A DNA stretch of 64,000 nucleotides, from assembly GCA_963791625.1 (NCBI GenBank), contig CAWBTA010000006.1, positions 620,001 to 684,000 of the forward strand. Direction: 5' to 3'. Within the stretch, counting starts at the first letter, position 1. Each line of letters opens with the position of its first letter. Shown piece by piece: positions 60,885 through 64,000 of the stretch. The notes below the pieces were generated by a model. The model saw nothing but the letters and a program-made list of their open reading frames with translations. It was not told the origin of the DNA and ran no database searches. Origin of the DNA: JANMCE01 sp963791625. GTDB taxonomy: Bacteria; Actinomycetota; Acidimicrobiia; Acidimicrobiales; Ilumatobacteraceae. The translations under genes were made by a program, and so were the position numbers.

Positions 60885-62107
60885 GCGCCGACGCGGTGCA
60901 TCGGACCCGGATCGACACCCGCCCGGGCCGCACCTCGCTCGTTTTCGGATTGTCCCTTGTGGTGGCAGTTCTCGCAGGCGGTCTGGCGTACCGCGGCCTC
61001 CACACCATTCGCACCAGTAAGGAAGGTCGTACGGCGGCCGGCGCAAACGTATCGGTGCAGCAACTTCCGCTCACCCCGGCGTACCTCATCATGGCAATGG
61101 ATCGCGGCCGCCGCCCCGTGTCGTTTGCGGTACTCGCACCAGCGGCCTCCGGTGGAGGCACGGTCGTCATTCTGCCGGCAACTGCTCGGGTACAGCTGAA
61201 AACCTCAGCCCAACCCGAACGTCTCTCCGACGCCTTCGCTCGCGGTGGGGTGGCCGAACAGACGAGTGCCGTCGCTCGGTACCTCGGCATCGAGTTCGCC
61301 GGCTCATACGTGGCCGATGAGGCCCTGCTCACCACCCTGTTCGCGCCCTACGCACCAGTTGACGTCACCCTTGACGCGCCGGTCCTGGACACCGACGACA
61401 AGAAGTCCGACCGAGTCCTGCATCCCGCTGGTCCGGTCACGCTCTCTGCCGAAGCGGTGGCGCAGCTCATGCTGGCGCGTGCCGACGGCGAGTCCGAAGA
61501 GGTTCGGTTGCCAAGACTGGATGCATTGTGGACTGCAGTGGCCAAACGCGTTCCGGCCGCGCCGTCCGCGTCGCCGCCCGGTAGTCTGCCCGCACTGCTC
61601 GACGGTGTGGTGCGCGGCCCACATGCCATCTATCGATTCGCTGCCACGAAGGTTTCCGACACCGCTCGAAATCCGGCAGGTATCGACCTGCTCGACATCG
61701 ATATCATCGACATTCGCACCAAGATGGCCCAGATGCTGCCCGGCGCGGTGTCGTCGGCCGACAGCAACGTACGGGTCGAGATTCGCGACCCGTTCCACAA
61801 CCCGACCCTCGTCCGTGACACCGTGACCCTGCTCACGTTTCTTGGTGCCCACGTCGTGTTCATCCGGGAGACGACCGATCTGCCGCTGCCCACAACGGCG
61901 GTGCAGTACCAGAACGCCAACAACCGGGCCCCGGCCGACTTCTTGGCCAACAATATGCAGAAAAGCACGGCCCAGTTGGCCCCTTCACCCATCGAAAACA
62001 TCGACGTCACGATCATTTTGGGAACCGACATGCGCGACGAGTCGGCCGCGCGCATTGCTACCTCGACCACTGCGGCCGCTACGGTCGGGTCCACCACCAA
62101 GCCATGA
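60881..62107 (+). CDS. LytR/CpsA/Psr-like membrane protein with LytR C-terminal domain
   Basis: 408 residues. Basic N-terminus and one TM helix (TSLVFGLSLVVAVLAGGLAY), then an LCP-like domain (AYLIMAMDRGRRPVSFAVLA, GTVVILPATARVQL, EAVAQLMLARADGESEEVRL) and a C-terminal LytR_C domain (VRVEIRDPFHNPTLVRDTVT, LLTFLGAHVVFIRETTDLP). LCP enzymes attach glycopolymers to peptidoglycan, but several catalytic arginines and the usual RTDT motif are not obvious, so it may be a scaffold or regulator. Lies between nadD and rsfS. Confidence 0.75.
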   Translation: MSADAVHRTRIDTRPGRTSLVFGLSLVVAVLAGGLAYRGLHTIRTSKEGRTAAGANVSVQQLPLTPAYLIMAMDRGRRPVSFAVLAPAASGGGTVVILPATARVQLKTSAQPERLSDAFARGGVAEQTSAVARYLGIEFAGSYVADEALLTTLFAPYAPVDVTLDAPVLDTDDKKSDRVLHPAGPVTLSAEAVAQLMLARADGESEEVRLPRLDALWTAVAKRVPAAPSASPPGSLPALLDGVVRGPHAIYRFAATKVSDTARNPAGIDLLDIDIIDIRTKMAQMLPGAVSSADSNVRVEIRDPFHNPTLVRDTVTLLTFLGAHVVFIRETTDLPLPTTAVQYQNANNRAPADFLANNMQKSTAQLAPSPIENIDVTIILGTDMRDESAARIATSTTAAATVGSTTKP

Positions 62108-62116
62108 GGAACTGTT

Positions 62117-62533
62117 TTGAGTAACCAACGTCGGCCGATGGTCGCCAGAGAAACCGTCGCCGAGTGGGCCATTGCCGCCGCTCAGGCCGCAGACGAAAAG
62201 AACGGCACCGACACCTTGATTCTCGAGGTCGGCAAGGTGTTGGCCATCACCGACATGTTCGTTGTGACCAGTGCCACCAGTTCCCGGCTCGTGCGCACCA
62301 TCGCCGACGAAGTCGAACGCAAAGTACGAGAAGCAGGCGGCGGTGAACCGTTGCGAGTCGAGGGTTTGCGAGATGCCACCTGGGTCCTGCTCGACTACGG
62401 CGACCTTGTTGTGCACATCTTCACCGAGGAAATGCGCGCCTTCTACGAAATCGAACGCCTTTACAAAGACGTGCCACTGATTCCCTGGACGCCCTTCATG
62501 CCTCGTGCGGTCGCGCCTGCCACTGAGACGTGA
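62117..62533 (+). CDS. rsfS: Ribosomal silencing factor RsfS
   Basis: 138 residues from TTG 62117 (GAGG upstream); an ATG at 62138 is an alternative. VAEWAIAAAQAADEKNGTDT, LILEVGKVLAITDMFVVTSA, SSRLVRTIADEVERKVREAG, LRDATWVLLDYGDLVVHIFT and MRAFYEIERLYKDVPLIPW are standard. It binds L14 and blocks subunit joining when nutrients fall. Follows nadD as in many bacteria. Confidence 0.93.
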   Translation: MSNQRRPMVARETVAEWAIAAAQAADEKNGTDTLILEVGKVLAITDMFVVTSATSSRLVRTIADEVERKVREAGGGEPLRVEGLRDATWVLLDYGDLVVHIFTEEMRAFYEIERLYKDVPLIPWTPFMPRAVAPATET

Positions 62534-62558
62534 GGCATGTCACAGCAACTCTCAGGGT

Positions 62559-62593
62559 TTTCAAAGGTCTTTGTTGTTAGCTTCACTTTGAAA
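62559..62593 (+). promoter_or_regulatory. Inverted repeat upstream of the ABM gene
   Basis: TTTCAAAG (62559-62566) and CTTTGAAA (62586-62593) are perfect inverted 8-mers, centres 27 bp apart, just before the start codon at 62610. The A/T-rich arms stand out in GC-rich DNA and could be an operator or a short stem around the ribosome site (GAGGACG). Confidence 0.45.
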
Positions 62594-62609
62594 GACTGAG
62601 GACGAAAAC

Positions 62610-63200
62610 ATGAGTGTGGCAGCGTTAACCGGATCGTACGACACCAGCGAGCTTCCTCGCATGGGCGCAGGTCCTGTCACGGTAACCGTCTCTCGGGAAA
62701 TCGTTCCGGGCCGCGAACTCGAGTTCGAAGAGATGGCGGCGGAGATCGAGCGTGACATCGTGTCGTTTCCTGGGTGCCTCGGTGTCGGCGTGCTTCGCCC
62801 CGGGCCCGCTGGCGGTGAGTATCAGATCGTCTTCCGTTTCACCGACCCGGTCAGTCTGCGCCGATGGGAGCGCTCATCGGAGCGCGCTCATGCACTCGAG
62901 CGCATGCAGTCCCTCGTCATCGACACTCGTGTGCAGCGCGTGCACGGCGTGGAGGAGTTCTTCGAGCTGAGCCGTCTGGCCAAGCCCAAACAGCTCTGGT
63001 ATCGGCGAGTGTTTGGCGATGTGGCCTGGGTCTTCCCGGTGGCGCTCACCGTGTCGCTGGTGGTCTCCCCCCATCTCGTGTTTCTCCCGATGGTTCCACG
63101 CGTGTTGTCGGTTGTGTTCATCATGACTCTGCTGATGAGTTTCGCCGTCGACCCGATCCGCACCCGCGTGCGCCTCCGAGTCCAGGCCGACCGCATCTGA
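62610..63200 (+). CDS. Antibiotic biosynthesis monooxygenase (ABM)-domain membrane protein
   Basis: 196 residues. The ABM fold covers residues ~25-105 (GPVTVTVSREIVPGRELEFE, LGVGVLRPGPAGGEYQIVFR, DPVSLRRWERSSERAHALER), followed by a linker and two TM helices (WVFPVALTVSLVVSPHLVFL, VLSVVFIMTLLMSFAVDPI). This ABM plus two-TM layout is common in actinobacteria; function unknown. The inverted repeat upstream may control it. Confidence 0.83.
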   Translation: MSVAALTGSYDTSELPRMGAGPVTVTVSREIVPGRELEFEEMAAEIERDIVSFPGCLGVGVLRPGPAGGEYQIVFRFTDPVSLRRWERSSERAHALERMQSLVIDTRVQRVHGVEEFFELSRLAKPKQLWYRRVFGDVAWVFPVALTVSLVVSPHLVFLPMVPRVLSVVFIMTLLMSFAVDPIRTRVRLRVQADRI

Positions 63201-63240
63201 ACCGCTGATCCGGGTGGCAACCGCGCCAGACTGTGGACGT

Positions 63241-64000
63241 ATGACTCCTCCTGCGGTGCTGACGATTGCCGGATCGGATTCGGGCGGCGGCGCGGGGCTG
63301 CAGGCCGACCTCAAGACATTCGCTGCGCTCGGTGTCCACGGCACCTGCGCGGTCACCGCGTTGACGGCACAGAACACGGTTGGCGTTGTCGCCGTGCATT
63401 CGCCGTCGGCGTCGTTCCTTTTGTCACAGCTCGACGCCGTACTGAGCGACTTTTCGGTCGAGGCGACCAAGACGGGTTTCCTCGCGACCACCGACAACAT
63501 CGCCGCTGTCGTCGCGCAAACGGATCGGCTCGGACGGCTGGTCGTTGATCCGGTGATGGTGTCAAGCCGCGGTGATCGCATCGTGTCCGAGGATGCCCTA
63601 CACGCATACATGACGATGTTGTTTCCACGGGCGACCGTCATCACGCCCAATGCACGTGAGGCATCGATGTTGCTCGGCCGTAGCGTCTCGACCATCGATG
63701 AGCTGCAGGAAGCCGCTCGAGCGTTGCACAGCCTCGGCCCGACGGTGGTGGTTGTGAAGGGGGGAGGATTGAGCGGAGAGGAATCGGTCGACGCCGTGTT
63801 CGACGGCACGTCGAGTTGGTTGTTGCGGGCGCGTCGCGTCGCCACGCCGAACAACCACGGCACCGGTTGCAGCTTTTCGGCTGCCACCGTTGCCCACTTG
63901 GCTCTTGGCCTTTCGACGGCCGATGCGCTGAAAGCAGCGAAGGAGTATGTCACCGCCGGACTGCGCGCGAGTGCGGCGTGGCGGCTCGGCGCTGGACATG
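63241..64000 (+). CDS. thiD: Hydroxymethylpyrimidine/phosphomethylpyrimidine kinase ThiD (3' end beyond the window)
   Basis: 253 residues are present, open to the last base. TPPAVLTIAGSDSGGGAGLQ, ADLKTFAALGVHGTCAVTAL, VVDPVMVSSRGDR, VITPNAREASMLLG, VVVVKGGG and the anion-hole motif NNHGTGCSFSAATVAHLALG are all standard for ThiD, which phosphorylates HMP twice in thiamine synthesis. Usual length ~265, so only a few residues are missing unless fused to another domain. Confidence 0.93.
   Translation, partial: MTPPAVLTIAGSDSGGGAGLQADLKTFAALGVHGTCAVTALTAQNTVGVVAVHSPSASFLLSQLDAVLSDFSVEATKTGFLATTDNIAAVVAQTDRLGRLVVDPVMVSSRGDRIVSEDALHAYMTMLFPRATVITPNAREASMLLGRSVSTIDELQEAARALHSLGPTVVVVKGGGLSGEESVDAVFDGTSSWLLRARRVATPNNHGTGCSFSAATVAHLALGLSTADALKAAKEYVTAGLRASAAWRLGAGH

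Overview
The window is about 63 to 65% G+C (estimated by eye) and reads as a chromosomal segment of a high-GC actinobacterium, most likely class Acidimicrobiia (Ilumatobacter/Microthrix-like). The pointers are a class II (B12-dependent) ribonucleotide reductase, a recA-miaB-miaA-dapF-hflX block, lexA divergent from a LysM gene with actinobacterial GAAC-N4-GTTC SOS boxes, secreted proteins with ~127-residue 'LLDTR ... DITGY' modules, and a heliorhodopsin. This is inference from gene content; no 16S rRNA is present.

Layout. 1-9.85 kb: the end of a molybdenum hydroxylase gene, a TetR regulator, an FAD monooxygenase, a DHFR-like reductase, an ankyrin protein, a large secreted protein, and a coupled pair (2OG-Fe dioxygenase plus alanine-racemase-fold enzyme). 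9.87-12.3 kb: a decaying stretch with a fragment of an HTH antitoxin-like gene, a tauD gene with an in-frame TAG, a truncated thioesterase and an MNT/HEPN toxin-antitoxin pair whose HEPN gene carries an in-frame TGA. 12.73-23.82 kb: a genomic island next to tRNA-Lys(CUU), bounded by two ~150-bp copies of the attachment region. It holds an AbiEii-type toxin and HTH antitoxin, a secreted repeat protein, a broken adenylate-cyclase/ATPase regulator, a broken cupin and a SUKH-domain protein. No integrase was found. 23.8-36.3 kb: tRNA-Lys, tRNA-His and housekeeping genes (aminotransferase, DUF983, recA, miaB, miaA, dapF, hflX, dapC, lexA, LysM, nrdR). 36.3-42.8 kb: nrdJ, followed by a 3.1-kb restriction-modification insert bracketed by a duplicated nrdJ 3' end. 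42.9-47 kb: heliorhodopsin, thymidine kinase, a double-cyclophilin membrane protein and a polytopic His-rich membrane protein. 47-64 kb: ordinary metabolism and maintenance (MalY-like lyase, PIG-L deacetylase, exonuclease, thiolase, ABC-F, EVE domain, RlmA-like, DAHP synthase, sigma factor, nadD, LCP-like protein, rsfS, thiD).

Working together. dapF and dapC supply lysine/peptidoglycan diaminopimelate. recA, lexA and the LysM gene form an SOS unit with visible LexA boxes. nrdR and nrdJ form a dNTP-supply unit, with tdk nearby. Two secreted proteins share the same C-terminal modules, one of them inside the island.

Caution on sequence quality. At least 14 genes or gene pieces are interrupted by single-base frameshifts, including genes expected to be intact (nrdJ, hflX). 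Nearly all require skipping one extra base. This insertion bias suggests consensus errors, so several 'broken' genes may be intact in the organism. Three nonsense codons (tauD, HEPN, C5 methyltransferase) are substitutions and are not explained that way.
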